A stretch of 64,000 bases of DNA from Tissierella sp032104385 (GTDB taxonomy: Bacteria > Bacillota > Clostridia > Tissierellales > Tissierellaceae), in contig NZ_DAMCHJ010000006.1 in assembly GCF_032104385.1 (NCBI RefSeq), forward strand, positions 62,001 to 126,000, in the 5' to 3' direction. Below are positions 35,356-43,996 of this stretch, one piece after another. Below the pieces are notes generated by a model. It had not been told where the DNA came from, did no database searches, and saw only the letters and a program-made list of their open reading frames with translations. Every line of letters begins with the position of its first letter. Position 1 is the stretch's first letter. The translations under genes and the position numbers were made by a program.

Positions 35356-35542
35356 ATTAAATTTATCAATACTACAAACTATTTACAATATAATTACAAT
35401 TTGCTGTGAGTGGATTAATTTACCATATTATATGATAATATGATATCAATTGGGATATAAAATTTAAAAGAAGAGGTAAATTAAGGACGAAACAGGATAT
35501 AGAAACAATTTTTAAAAGAAAAAAGATTATAGGAGTGATAAA

Positions 35543-36532
35543 TTGGGAAAATATAATGTTTCAAATCGAGATCTTGTTTTATTTTTGATAATTACTTTTG
35601 GCTTAACATCTATAATGGGGATTGCCATGGGTTTAGGATATCCTACATATTCAGTGGATTCTTTCCCTTTAACACAAATGTATTACCCTGCTCTTGGTGT
35701 TATGGTTGCTTTATTATTAAATAAAAAATGGCGAGATAAATTACCAAAAAAATTTTTTTTGACATATTTATTTTTTACAATTACATCAATTATTTATCTT
35801 TTAGTAATAGTATTTGGATTTAATCAAAGTCCAAATGTTCATTTAGAGATTTGGCTTATGGTAGGTAGCATTTCATTGATTATTGCATATAACAGTGATA
35901 CTAAGGAAAAAATAGAGAACTTTGGATTAAAATTTAGAAGTAATATAAAGTCATCAATTATCTATATTTTGTTATTTATTGTTCTATATTTGACAGCCAT
36001 ATTTATATCTTCAATGTTGGCTGGAGAGATTGATGATTTTATAGCACCATTTAAGAGTCTAAAAACATGGTTTATATTATTCTCTTTACCTTTTTCATTT
36101 CCATTTAGCTTTATTGCATTTTTAGGAGAAGAATATGGGTGGAGATATTTTCTGCAACCAGCTTTTCAAGAAAGAATTGGAAAGAGAAAGGGAGTAATAC
36201 TTGTAGGATTGATTTGGGGAATTTGGCATTTACCAATAAATATGTTCTACTATAGTCCAGAAACATCTTTTTATTCTGTTATGAATCAATTAATAGTTTG
36301 TGTTGGCTATTCAGTTTTCTTTGGATATGTATATATAAAGACTCAAAATATATGGACTATATCTATGATTCATTTTATTAATAATAATCTTGGTTATGTG
36401 CTATATGGTGCTACTGGAGCTAATATAGTATTTACATGGCAGGCAGTATTATTTAATTTATTACTTTTTTCAATGATATATATGCCCTTCTTATTAGCTA
36501 AGGAGTATAGGAAATCAGACATAAGGGTTTAA
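35543..36532 (+). CDS. CPBP-family intramembrane metalloprotease
   Basis: The 329-residue membrane protein has about eight hydrophobic segments and the three CPBP (CAAX/Abi) motifs: EEYGWR at 196-201, HLPIN at 229-233 and the later HFINNN. These provide the catalytic Glu pair and metal-binding His residues. Members process prenylated or small peptides or act in bacteriocin immunity; the target here is unknown. The TTG start at 35543 is preceded by ATAGGAG. Confidence 0.87.
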   Translation: MGKYNVSNRDLVLFLIITFGLTSIMGIAMGLGYPTYSVDSFPLTQMYYPALGVMVALLLNKKWRDKLPKKFFLTYLFFTITSIIYLLVIVFGFNQSPNVHLEIWLMVGSISLIIAYNSDTKEKIENFGLKFRSNIKSSIIYILLFIVLYLTAIFISSMLAGEIDDFIAPFKSLKTWFILFSLPFSFPFSFIAFLGEEYGWRYFLQPAFQERIGKRKGVILVGLIWGIWHLPINMFYYSPETSFYSVMNQLIVCVGYSVFFGYVYIKTQNIWTISMIHFINNNLGYVLYGATGANIVFTWQAVLFNLLLFSMIYMPFLLAKEYRKSDIRV

Positions 36533-36569
36533 ATAGCCCTATTTATCTATTTACATGAACTTTTGCCTT

Positions 36570-37793
36570 CTATACTTTCTCTAAAGCTTTGATTCTATCT
36601 ACTTTGATGGATTCAGAGTATATTAATGCTAACTTAGCACATGCTGGACCAACCAATTCATATAAAACTGAAGATGCTAAGATAATGGTCATCATGCGAT
36701 TTCCTATATCAACAGGAAGTATTCGCTGTCCTAAAAATGCAAGACCAATAGAAACTCCAGCTTGTGGAATAAGCGCAAGACCTAAATAATTACGAATTTT
36801 TTTATCTGTAGAAGTAATAAAGCATCCTAAATATGCCCCTATATACTTTCCAATAATTCTAACAAAAAAATAAGCTATTCCTACTAATCCCAATGTTCCA
36901 AGTGAACTTATATCTAAGTTTATACCTGATATTATAAAAAATAGCGATAAAATTGGTGGAGTAAAGTTATTGATTTGTTTATACAAATTCTTATCTTGAG
37001 TTGTATTGATATATGTTGCCCCAAATACCATACAAGATAAAAGTGGAGATATATCAAAGATTGAGCATAGTCCAGAAATACCAAGTAATAATGCAATCAC
37101 TAGTATCAAGCGATTATCATTACTTCTATTTGGAGTAAGTAATTTACTTAACATAATACCAAATAGAAGTCCTACTACTAATGCTCCAATATTATATATA
37201 ATTGGTAGTATTACATAAATAAATGAGATATTACCAGTTTCTGTTGTATTGATAAAAGCAATAACTATGCTAAATATAATCAAGCAGACAACATCATCTA
37301 AAGCTACAACTTGCAGTAATGTGTTTACAAACTCTCCACGAGCCTTGTATTGATTTATTGTCATCATTGTACTTGCTGGAGCTGTAGATGTAGCAATTGC
37401 ACCTAGCAATAATGAAAAACTCCAATTTAATGAAAAAATATAACGCATAGATATAGCAATCATAATGCCTGCAAGTAATGATTCCAATAAGGTAATTATT
37501 ATAGACCTTATACCTGTTTTTTTGAATAATTCTCTTTTAAGAAACTTTCCAACGTCGAAAGCTATAAAAGATAATGCTATATCCCCTATAAATCCCATGT
37601 TCTTTGCTCTATTAATAGGTATTATATTGAGAACATAAGGACCTAATAAGATACCAGCAATTATATACCCGCTGACATTGGGAAGCCTTAGTATTTTTGT
37701 AACACGAGTTAATAAAAAGCCAGAAAGCAACATTGTTGATAAAGAGATAAGAATTATTGTTATATCACTAAATTGACTAAATAAATTGTTCAT
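36570..37793 (-). CDS. Cation:proton antiporter (CPA2/Kef-type)
   Basis: The 407-residue protein has about twelve membrane segments and the sodium/hydrogen exchanger fold. LRLPNVSGYIIAGILLGP is near the N-terminus and LLGAIATSTAPASTMM and VVALDDVVCLIIFSIV (conserved Asp) are central. There is no C-terminal nucleotide-binding domain. It is divergent from a LysR regulator, which may control it. AAAGGAG precedes the ATG. Confidence 0.88.
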   Translation of the reverse strand: MNNLFSQFSDITIILISLSTMLLSGFLLTRVTKILRLPNVSGYIIAGILLGPYVLNIIPINRAKNMGFIGDIALSFIAFDVGKFLKRELFKKTGIRSIIITLLESLLAGIMIAISMRYIFSLNWSFSLLLGAIATSTAPASTMMTINQYKARGEFVNTLLQVVALDDVVCLIIFSIVIAFINTTETGNISFIYVILPIIYNIGALVVGLLFGIMLSKLLTPNRSNDNRLILVIALLLGISGLCSIFDISPLLSCMVFGATYINTTQDKNLYKQINNFTPPILSLFFIISGINLDISSLGTLGLVGIAYFFVRIIGKYIGAYLGCFITSTDKKIRNYLGLALIPQAGVSIGLAFLGQRILPVDIGNRMMTIILASSVLYELVGPACAKLALIYSESIKVDRIKALEKV

Positions 37794-38097
37794 TACATCA
37801 CTACTCCTTTAAGCAAATAATATTTTCAAAGATAATGAAAAATAAATAAGTTAATGACTAAATAGGATGTAGCATTAAATTAAAAAATACAAATAGTAAC
37901 TTCATAGAATTAAGCTTGTATTTGAAAAGCAATATATGGAACTTGTAAATGTGTAGGGCAAAATAAACATTTACTTTACCTCCTCTACAATTGCCAATTG
38001 TTTGAAAATTTGTTATTATATTATAATAATTCATGTATAAAGTAAAATTATAATTATTTTTATATCGATAAAAAAAACTAATGTAGAGGTGTTTTTT
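37794..38097. other. Divergent intergenic region, antiporter / LysR gene
   Basis: This AT-rich region must hold both divergent promoters and a LysR-type operator. I saw no unambiguous consensus promoter, no reading frame and no repeat in it. Confidence 0.4.
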
Positions 38098-38997
38098 ATG
38101 TTAGATGCAAAATTGGATACATTACTTATGGTCTGTGAAACATTCAACTTTACTCGTGCAGCTAAGGAGCTCTCATTAACTCAACCCGCAGTGAGTCAGC
38201 ATATTAGTCAATTAGAAAAGGAACTAGGCGTTAAAATATTTAATCGCAGTAAAGGAGAACTAAAATTAACATCTGAAGGTGAAATTATACTTATGTATGC
38301 TAAGCGTATTAAATCATTATATAGTAAATTACAGCAAAGTCTGTTAGATAAAAATCATCAGTCAACAAGGCTGACAATTGGAATTACGCATACAGCAGAA
38401 AGTAACTTTGTTGCTGAAGTTTTGGCGAAATATTGCAATATAAATAAGGGTGTTACCATTACAATAATTACTGAGTCCATAAAGAATCTTTATAATATGT
38501 TAATGAATTATGAGTTGGATTTGGCAATTGTAGAAGGAAATATAAATGATCCAAATATAAATTCATTATTGTTGGATACTGATTATTTGGTGCTTGTAGT
38601 TTCAAATAATAACCGATTTGCAAAAAAAGGTATGGTAACGATTAATGATATTAAAAATGAAAAGATGATATTACGTCTACCTAACTCTGGTACAAGAAAT
38701 TTATTTGTTGCACATCTTGAAAGTCTTAATATGTCAATCGAGGACTTTAATGTTATACTTGAGGTTGATAATATTGCAACAATAAAGGACTTAATTCGCC
38801 GAGATTTTGGCATTTCTATACTTGCACGTAGTGCCTGCCTAGATGAATTAAAAAAAGGTAAAATTACAATTTTACCCATTGAGAATTTAAGTATGATTAG
38901 AGAAACTAGTATTTTATATCACAAAGATTTTAATCATACTGATATTTTACAAGATATCACTAAAATATATAATGAAACTGCTAGATTATATAAATAA
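38098..38997 (+). CDS. LysR-family transcriptional regulator
   Basis: The 299-residue protein has an N-terminal winged helix-turn-helix (FTRAAKELSLTQPAVSQHIS and QLEKELGVKIFNRS) followed by the LysR effector domain (about 90-295). The ATG at 38098 is preferred because GAGG lies eight bases upstream; an in-frame GTG three codons earlier overlaps that site. Divergence from the antiporter gene suggests local control. The effector is unknown. Confidence 0.9.
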   Translation: MLDAKLDTLLMVCETFNFTRAAKELSLTQPAVSQHISQLEKELGVKIFNRSKGELKLTSEGEIILMYAKRIKSLYSKLQQSLLDKNHQSTRLTIGITHTAESNFVAEVLAKYCNINKGVTITIITESIKNLYNMLMNYELDLAIVEGNINDPNINSLLLDTDYLVLVVSNNNRFAKKGMVTINDIKNEKMILRLPNSGTRNLFVAHLESLNMSIEDFNVILEVDNIATIKDLIRRDFGISILARSACLDELKKGKITILPIENLSMIRETSILYHKDFNHTDILQDITKIYNETARLYK

Positions 38998-39047
38998 AAG
39001 AGGATAATGACTTCTAAAATTGGTGGAATGGAAAAGTAGGTGATAAG

Positions 39048-39641
39048 TTGAAAAGGCTAATATATAGAGTAGCAAGATTGGTATTATTTATTTCCTTGTT
39101 AATTTTTATTGCGATTGAGAGTCTGATTATTATAGGGGGTAGAAAAACTCCAGATGTTAAGGTGGATTATGTTATGGTTTTAGGAGCTAGATTATATGGG
39201 GATATACCGTCCCCTGCTTTATTAGAAAGACTTAAAATAGCTAAGGATTATTTAATAGATAATAAAGATGTAAAGGTAGTGGTATCAGGTGGACAAGGTT
39301 TAGATGAAGATGTTGCTGAAGCCTATGCTATGGAAAAATATTTAATAGATAATGGGATTGAAAAAGATAGGATAATAGTTGAGGATAAATCCACTACTAC
39401 TTTTGAAAATCTAAAATTTAGTTTAGATAAAATAAAAGAAGTTAATGATAGCAATAATATAAGTCTTTTAATTGCATCTAATAGATATCATATTTTTAGG
39501 TCAAAGTTACTGGCTAAAAGATTGGGGATAACAGCCTATGGATTACCTGCTAAGACACCTCTTATGATAGTCTTACAATCATATATAAGAGAGTTTCTTG
39601 CAGTTATTAAATCATATTTTATTGATAGGGTAAGAGTATAG
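39048..39641 (+). CDS. YdcF/SanA-family (DUF218) membrane-anchored protein
   Basis: The 197-residue protein has one N-terminal membrane helix (about 8-30) and a DUF218 domain: DYVMVLGARLYGDIPSPALL, VVVSGGQGLDEDVAEAYAM, IVEDKSTTTFENLKFS and LIASNRYHIFRS. The family includes SanA and ElyC, linked to envelope integrity. The exact activity is unknown. The TTG start at 39048 has GTAGGTGAT upstream. Confidence 0.85.
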   Translation: MKRLIYRVARLVLFISLLIFIAIESLIIIGGRKTPDVKVDYVMVLGARLYGDIPSPALLERLKIAKDYLIDNKDVKVVVSGGQGLDEDVAEAYAMEKYLIDNGIEKDRIIVEDKSTTTFENLKFSLDKIKEVNDSNNISLLIASNRYHIFRSKLLAKRLGITAYGLPAKTPLMIVLQSYIREFLAVIKSYFIDRVRV

Positions 39642-39890
39642 ACTATCTACAAGATTGAATACAAAAGATCTATTAAAATTAATATATATGTATTTTATAT
39701 AGTATCAATAATTGTTATGCTAACATTTATAGAATTCTTATTATGAAATATGAATAATCTTTGTTTCTATAAGTCTATTGTTTGGCAATATCTTATTAAC
39801 TATATTAATTTATTAAAATTGTAAATTCCATTTTAAAAGGATATAAGGGGTGGAATTGAAATTAGAAATTGCTACAGGATATTTCAAATA
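39642..39890. other. AT-rich intergenic stretch
   Basis: No gene, RNA or repeat could be supported between the ydcF-like gene and the long terminator at 39891-39944. Confidence 0.4.
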
Positions 39891-39944
39891 AATAATAGCA
39901 TGGTGAATATTATACAAAAAGATAATATTCACCATGCTATTATT
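39891..39944. terminator. Long perfect hairpin after rubrerythrin
   Basis: A perfect 22-pair stem (39891-39912 with 39923-39944) surrounds a ten-base loop. It lies just before the rubrerythrin stop on the minus strand and probably ends transcription from both sides. Confidence 0.8.
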
Positions 39945-39951
39945 TATTAGA

Positions 39952-40545
39952 TTAATATGTTTCTACAAAAAGTTCAAAGTGTGCTTGTGGATGAATACAA
40001 GCAGGACATACTTCAGGAGCATTTGAGCCTTCGTGTACATATCCGCAATTTCCACATTTCCATAATACTTTTTCTTCTTTTTTAAATACTTTGTCATTTA
40101 ATATATTTTCAGCAAGTTTATTAAATCTAGTTTCATGAGCTTTTTCAGCATCAGCTATAGCTCTAAATGCAGTTGCTATTTCTTGAAAACCTTCTTCTTC
40201 GGCAATATCTGCAAATGCTGGATATAAGTCTTCCCATTCTTCATTTTCTCCACTTGCTGCACTTTTTAGATTATCTAATGTATTACTTTGAGCAACTGGG
40301 AAAGAAGCTTCTATATTTATAGTAGCTGGAAGTTCATCTTTTAATCCAGCAAGTAAAAACTTATAAAATCTTTTTGCATGTTCTTTTTCATTGTCAGCTG
40401 TTTCAATAAAGATATTTCTAATTTGCTTAAATCCTTCCTTATCCGCTACAGAAGCATAGTATGTATAGCGATTTCTAGCTTGTGATTCTCCTGCAAATGC
40501 TTTCATTAAATTTTCTGCTGTTTTTGTCCCCTTTAAATTTTTCAT
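39952..40545 (-). CDS. rbr: Rubrerythrin
   Basis: The 197-residue protein reduces hydrogen peroxide in anaerobes. It has a ferritin-like di-iron domain (AFAGESQARNRYTYYASVAD, ETADNEKEHAKRFY, AIADAEKAHETRF). A C-terminal rubredoxin-like site follows with four cysteines (CGNCGY and CPAC). It is cytoplasmic. The gene follows perR by 15 bases in a shared transcript and is presumably derepressed by peroxide. Confidence 0.96.
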   Translation of the reverse strand: MKNLKGTKTAENLMKAFAGESQARNRYTYYASVADKEGFKQIRNIFIETADNEKEHAKRFYKFLLAGLKDELPATINIEASFPVAQSNTLDNLKSAASGENEEWEDLYPAFADIAEEEGFQEIATAFRAIADAEKAHETRFNKLAENILNDKVFKKEEKVLWKCGNCGYVHEGSNAPEVCPACIHPQAHFELFVETY

Positions 40546-40560
40546 TTTTACCTCCTAATA

Positions 40561-40986
40561 TTAGTGTTTTTTATTATTAATGCATCTAGGACAGATACCT
40601 TTAAAATAAACATTTTTTTCATTAATCTTAAAATTATTCAGTTGATTATCAATAAAATTATCTAAATCAATAGGGAAATCAAAGATTTCATTACAAGATT
40701 CACATTTGAAATGACCATGATTTTTCATATCAATATCATACTTGGCTTCACTGCCGTCTATAGATATTAATCTGACTAACTGAGCTTCAATAAACAGGTT
40801 TAAAGTGTTATAAACCGTAGTCTTTGAAAGGACAGGTATTTCATTATGAAGATCACTATAAATCATTTCAACTGTGGGGTGACATTTGTTTATTAATAAA
40901 TATTCCAAAATTTTAATTCTCTGGTGAGTAGGTTTTATACCTTTACCAGCTAATATATTGGATAAGTTTTTGACTGATATTTCCAT
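40561..40986 (-). CDS. perR: Fur/PerR-family metalloregulator
   Basis: The 141-residue protein has the Fur winged helix (KGIKPTHQRIKILEYLL, PVLSKTTVYNTLNLF) and the dimer domain with HGHFKCESCNEIFDFP and CPRC, giving the structural zinc Cys4 site. Linkage to rubrerythrin supports a PerR rather than Fur or Zur role. The ATG at 40986 is chosen because AGGAAG precedes it; an upstream in-frame ATG at 41028 would run through that ribosome site. Confidence 0.88.
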   Translation of the reverse strand: MEISVKNLSNILAGKGIKPTHQRIKILEYLLINKCHPTVEMIYSDLHNEIPVLSKTTVYNTLNLFIEAQLVRLISIDGSEAKYDIDMKNHGHFKCESCNEIFDFPIDLDNFIDNQLNNFKINEKNVYFKGICPRCINNKKH

Positions 40987-41033
40987 AGATATTCTTCCTT
41001 TTATTTTAAGATCAATATTTATAACCATTACTA

Positions 41034-41052
41034 ATTTGTAACCATTACAAAT
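41034..41052. promoter_or_regulatory. PerR-type operator upstream of perR-rbr
   Basis: ATTTGTAA-CCA-TTACAAAT is a perfect 8-3-8 inverted repeat 48 bases before the perR start. Its size and AT-rich symmetry resemble Fur-family boxes, so autoregulation of perR-rbr is likely. Confidence 0.7.
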
Positions 41053-41398
41053 ACGATTATAGTATTAATTCCATGATTTGTCAACATATTATTTTTTGAA
41101 ATAAAGATATTTATTCAAATCCTTACTTTATCTGTAGATTTACTATAAGTTTTTTTCGATCTTCTTTTGACTAAGCAACTAATATAGATTGATTTAATAA
41201 TTTATATATTAATAATACATAAATTATTTCTTTATGATAAAATGACAGTATATAATTCAAGATTATAAAAAGGTAGATATTAGTTATTGACGTGTAAGTG
41301 AAATTATATGTATTAATAATTTTGATTTTGAAATATAACATTGAAGCTTGGTACTAAAGTTTATAATGTGAATATAGCTATACGAAGGGGGATAGAAA
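41053..41398. other. AT-rich divergent intergenic region
   Basis: It holds the presumed promoters of perR-rbr and the DUF6054-like gene. No reading frame, repeat or RNA could be supported. Confidence 0.4.
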
Positions 41399-41734
41399 AT
41401 GAATAATACACTAAATGTATCTATATCCGTTGAGAAAACAGTAAATTTAATATATGAGGAAGTTGTTAATTGTAGTATCACTGGGGAATTGTTAGATAAA
41501 TATGAGATTAATAGCTTGGATAATAAGAAATGCATAGTAATGGTATTTGATAAACATTATTATCGAGCAGGAAACAGGTTAACTCTAACAGTTATAATAG
41601 ATAGTTTAGAAGATGTTACAAGAGTGCATTATATTAGTGGTGGTGGAGGAAAGGGATTATTTAATTTTGATGGGGGAGCATCTGAAAGTTTTGCAAATAT
41701 TGTTCCAGAAGTATTAAAAGAATATATTATTTGA
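41399..41734 (+). CDS. DUF6054-like protein
   Basis: This 111-residue protein has no signal peptide or membrane helix. The pattern CIVMVFDKHYYRAGNRLTLTV followed by a GGGGKG glycine run matches what I remember of DUF6054 proteins. The family has no known function. It has GAAGGGGGAT before the ATG. A 54-residue membrane protein gene follows 66 bases downstream and may be co-expressed. Confidence 0.65.
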   Translation: MNNTLNVSISVEKTVNLIYEEVVNCSITGELLDKYEINSLDNKKCIVMVFDKHYYRAGNRLTLTVIIDSLEDVTRVHYISGGGGKGLFNFDGGASESFANIVPEVLKEYII

Positions 41735-41800
41735 TTCATTTTTAAATAAATGTTCAATAAATTATATTGAGTTTTAAATAATAATAAAGGAGAGATTATT

Positions 41801-41965
41801 ATGATGCCAAATATAGGGGGATTTATGGGAGCTCTTGGATATTTAAGTATTATTTTAAGTTTTATTAAAGCAATATTGGAAATTTTACTTTATATTTCAG
41901 CTATTTTTGTGTCGTTCAAAGCAGTACAGGCATTGAACATATATATTAATAAAAATATAATATAA
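41801..41965 (+). CDS. Small hydrophobic protein (54 aa)
   Basis: An ATG with a very good AAAGGAGAG ribosome site seven bases upstream opens a 54-codon frame. The product is almost entirely one or two membrane segments (about 10-22 and 24-40) with the sequence GALGYLSIILSFIKAILEIL in the middle. A second ATG follows immediately and could also start. It ends before a strong terminator at 41998. No family was recognised. Coupling to the upstream DUF6054-like gene is inferred from spacing. Confidence 0.65.
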   Translation: MMPNIGGFMGALGYLSIILSFIKAILEILLYISAIFVSFKAVQALNIYINKNII

Positions 41966-41997
41966 TATATTAAAGTATTATTTTATATAAGAGAAAC

Positions 41998-42052
41998 AAA
42001 AAGGGATTTTCAAAAGTGATATATTGAATCACTTTTGAGAGAATCCCTTTTT
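41998..42052 (+). terminator. Strong terminator after the small membrane protein gene
   Basis: A long stem joins about 41998-42020 (AAAAAGGGATTTTC then AAAAGTGAT) to 42028-42052 (ATCACTTTT then GAATCCCTTTTT), with a small internal mismatch and a T-run at the end. Confidence 0.85.
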
Positions 42053-42075
42053 AATATTATAAATCTATTTTGTTA

Positions 42076-42265
42076 TTAACGGTTATAGATTGGTTCTTCC
42101 CATCATCCAAAAGCAATTCTTCCACTAGCTGCTAGATCAGGTGTTTCTGGATTAGATAAAAACACTAAAAAAGAACCACCAGGAGGAAAAATAAACTTTC
42201 CTTGTTCATCATCACAGTTACATGCAAATTTATCCCTGAATTAGGGGGATTAAACAGTCTAGCGT
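42076..42265 (-). pseudogene. DUF6143-like gene remnant
   Basis: On the minus strand one frame reads ARLFNPPNSGINLHVTV. After an apparent deletion and frame change, another reads DDEQGKFIFPPGGSFLVFLS and NPETPDLAASGRIAFG. A TGA (42103-42105) stands where a Trp codon is expected, then WEEPIYNR and a stop at 42076. These segments match what I recall of DUF6143 proteins of spore-forming Clostridia, but the middle is missing and the frame is broken. Confidence 0.62.
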
Positions 42266-42613
42266 ATACTAACTTGGTATTCAATATATGGTTTATATAT
42301 TGATGGATTAGGTAGGTTGCAAGATATATTAGGACAGTTATTTATATTAGGATATTTGGGATTATTCCATTCTTGAAAGTATTTAGAATCATTGAGATTA
42401 ATATTATTGGATATAAATAATACTCCTTTGCATTTAAATTTAATTCATTATATGTTCAATATTATTAAATGTGAAGGATAGCTATTATTTCTATATAATA
42501 AATTTAATTATTAGAGGATAGGAATGTTGATAAAAAATAAATTTAAGATAAACATAGATAATAAAAATATATTTATATAAAATGATAATTATAAAAGTTC
42601 AAGGAGAAAAAAT
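42266..42613. other. AT-rich stretch with possible further pseudogene sequence
   Basis: On the minus strand a start-less open frame to about 42415 is rich in Asn, Pro and Tyr (for example NNPKYPNINNCPNIS). It may be the N-terminal side of the DUF6143-like remnant. The rest, up to uvsE, shows only AT-rich sequence. Confidence 0.35.
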
Positions 42614-43867
42614 ATGAGAATAGGATATGCATGTTTAACAGTAGGAGTTTTAGAGACAAATTTTAAAAGTTGCATGGTTAAAAATGCTAATGAAAAAAAG
42701 CTCTTAGAAATTATAGAGTATAATTTAAAATCATTAAATAATATTATAGATTATAATATTGAGAATAATATAAAACTTTTTAGAATAAGCTCTGATTTGA
42801 TTCCCTTTGGTTCAAGTCCAGTAAATAATATACCTTGGTGGGAAGTCTTTTTTTCACAAATATCTTCAATTGGATCTAAAATAAGAGAAGCAGATATGAG
42901 AGTTTCCATGCATCCGGGACAATATACTGTGCTAAATTCTCCAAATGAAGATGTAGTTTTGAGAGCAATTGAAGACCTAAACTACCATAATAGAATACTA
43001 GATAGCCTAGGTATGGACAGAGAAAGTAAAATTATACTTCATATAGGAGGAGTTTATAATAATAAAGACAAGGCTATAAAAAACTTTGTTTCAAACTTTC
43101 AATTACTTGCTCAAGGAGTTAAAGAAAGATTAGTAATTGAAAATGACCATAAATCTTATAACATAGGAGAAGTTTTAGAAATAGGGAGGACTTTAAAGAT
43201 TCCTGTTGTATTTGATAATCTTCATAATCAGGTATTGCCATATGATATCTCAAAGGATGATCAATATTGGATAAAGGAATGTAAGAAAACTTGGGAAAAA
43301 GAAGATGGACCTCAGAAAATTCACTATTCACAGCAGGATAAAGGCAAGAGAACAGGTGCACATTCAAATACTATAGAAATAGAACAGTTTATGAATTTTA
43401 TTGAAACAATAGATGACAAGATAGATATAATGCTTGAAGTTAAGGATAAAAATCTTTCAGCAGTAAAATGTATTAATAGTACTTCAAAAAGTAAAAGAAT
43501 AAAAACCCTTGAGCTGGAATGGAGCAAGTATAAGTATAATATATTAGAGCATTCTCATTTAAATTATAATAAAATTCGTGGGCTACTCAAAAATAAAAGT
43601 GAGTATCCTGTAATTGAATTTTACAAATTAATACAAGAAACTCTAAATATTGAAGAAACTATAGGTAATACAGTTAATGCCGTCCTTCATGTCTGGGGAT
43701 ATTTTAAATTAATTTCCACAGAGGATGAAAAAAAGAAATTTATGAAATTATTAGAAAACTACGAGGAAGGTAAAAGATCTAAAGATTCTTTAAAAAAATT
43801 TTTATGGAAATTGGCTTTAAAATATGAAGAATCTTATCTTTTAAATTCTTATTATTTTCATTTGTAA
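42614..43867 (+). CDS. uvsE: UV DNA damage endonuclease UvsE with YbgA-like C-terminal extension
   Basis: UvsE nicks DNA 5' to UV photoproducts. The 417-residue protein starts MRIGYACLTVGV and has LFRISSDLIPFGSSP, MRVSMHPGQYTVLNSPN, ILHIGGVYNNKDKAI, LVIENDHKSYNIGEVL and PVVFDNLHNQ, the full TIM-barrel active-site set. The core ends near residue 310. The remaining hundred residues contain NAVLHVWGYFKLISTEDEKK and FLWKLALKYEESYLLNSYYF, similar to the YbgA (DUF1722) domain from memory. GGAGAAA precedes the ATG. Confidence 0.9.
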   Translation: MRIGYACLTVGVLETNFKSCMVKNANEKKLLEIIEYNLKSLNNIIDYNIENNIKLFRISSDLIPFGSSPVNNIPWWEVFFSQISSIGSKIREADMRVSMHPGQYTVLNSPNEDVVLRAIEDLNYHNRILDSLGMDRESKIILHIGGVYNNKDKAIKNFVSNFQLLAQGVKERLVIENDHKSYNIGEVLEIGRTLKIPVVFDNLHNQVLPYDISKDDQYWIKECKKTWEKEDGPQKIHYSQQDKGKRTGAHSNTIEIEQFMNFIETIDDKIDIMLEVKDKNLSAVKCINSTSKSKRIKTLELEWSKYKYNILEHSHLNYNKIRGLLKNKSEYPVIEFYKLIQETLNIEETIGNTVNAVLHVWGYFKLISTEDEKKKFMKLLENYEEGKRSKDSLKKFLWKLALKYEESYLLNSYYFHL

Positions 43868-43996
43868 TATATTTTCGTGATATACTTTATTGAGAATCTA
43901 GTTGGATAATTGTTAATTATCTCGACTTTAAAATTATAAGTATATCTTGTATAATAGTATGATGTTGAAATATTTATAAAAAGGTTAGGGAATAGA

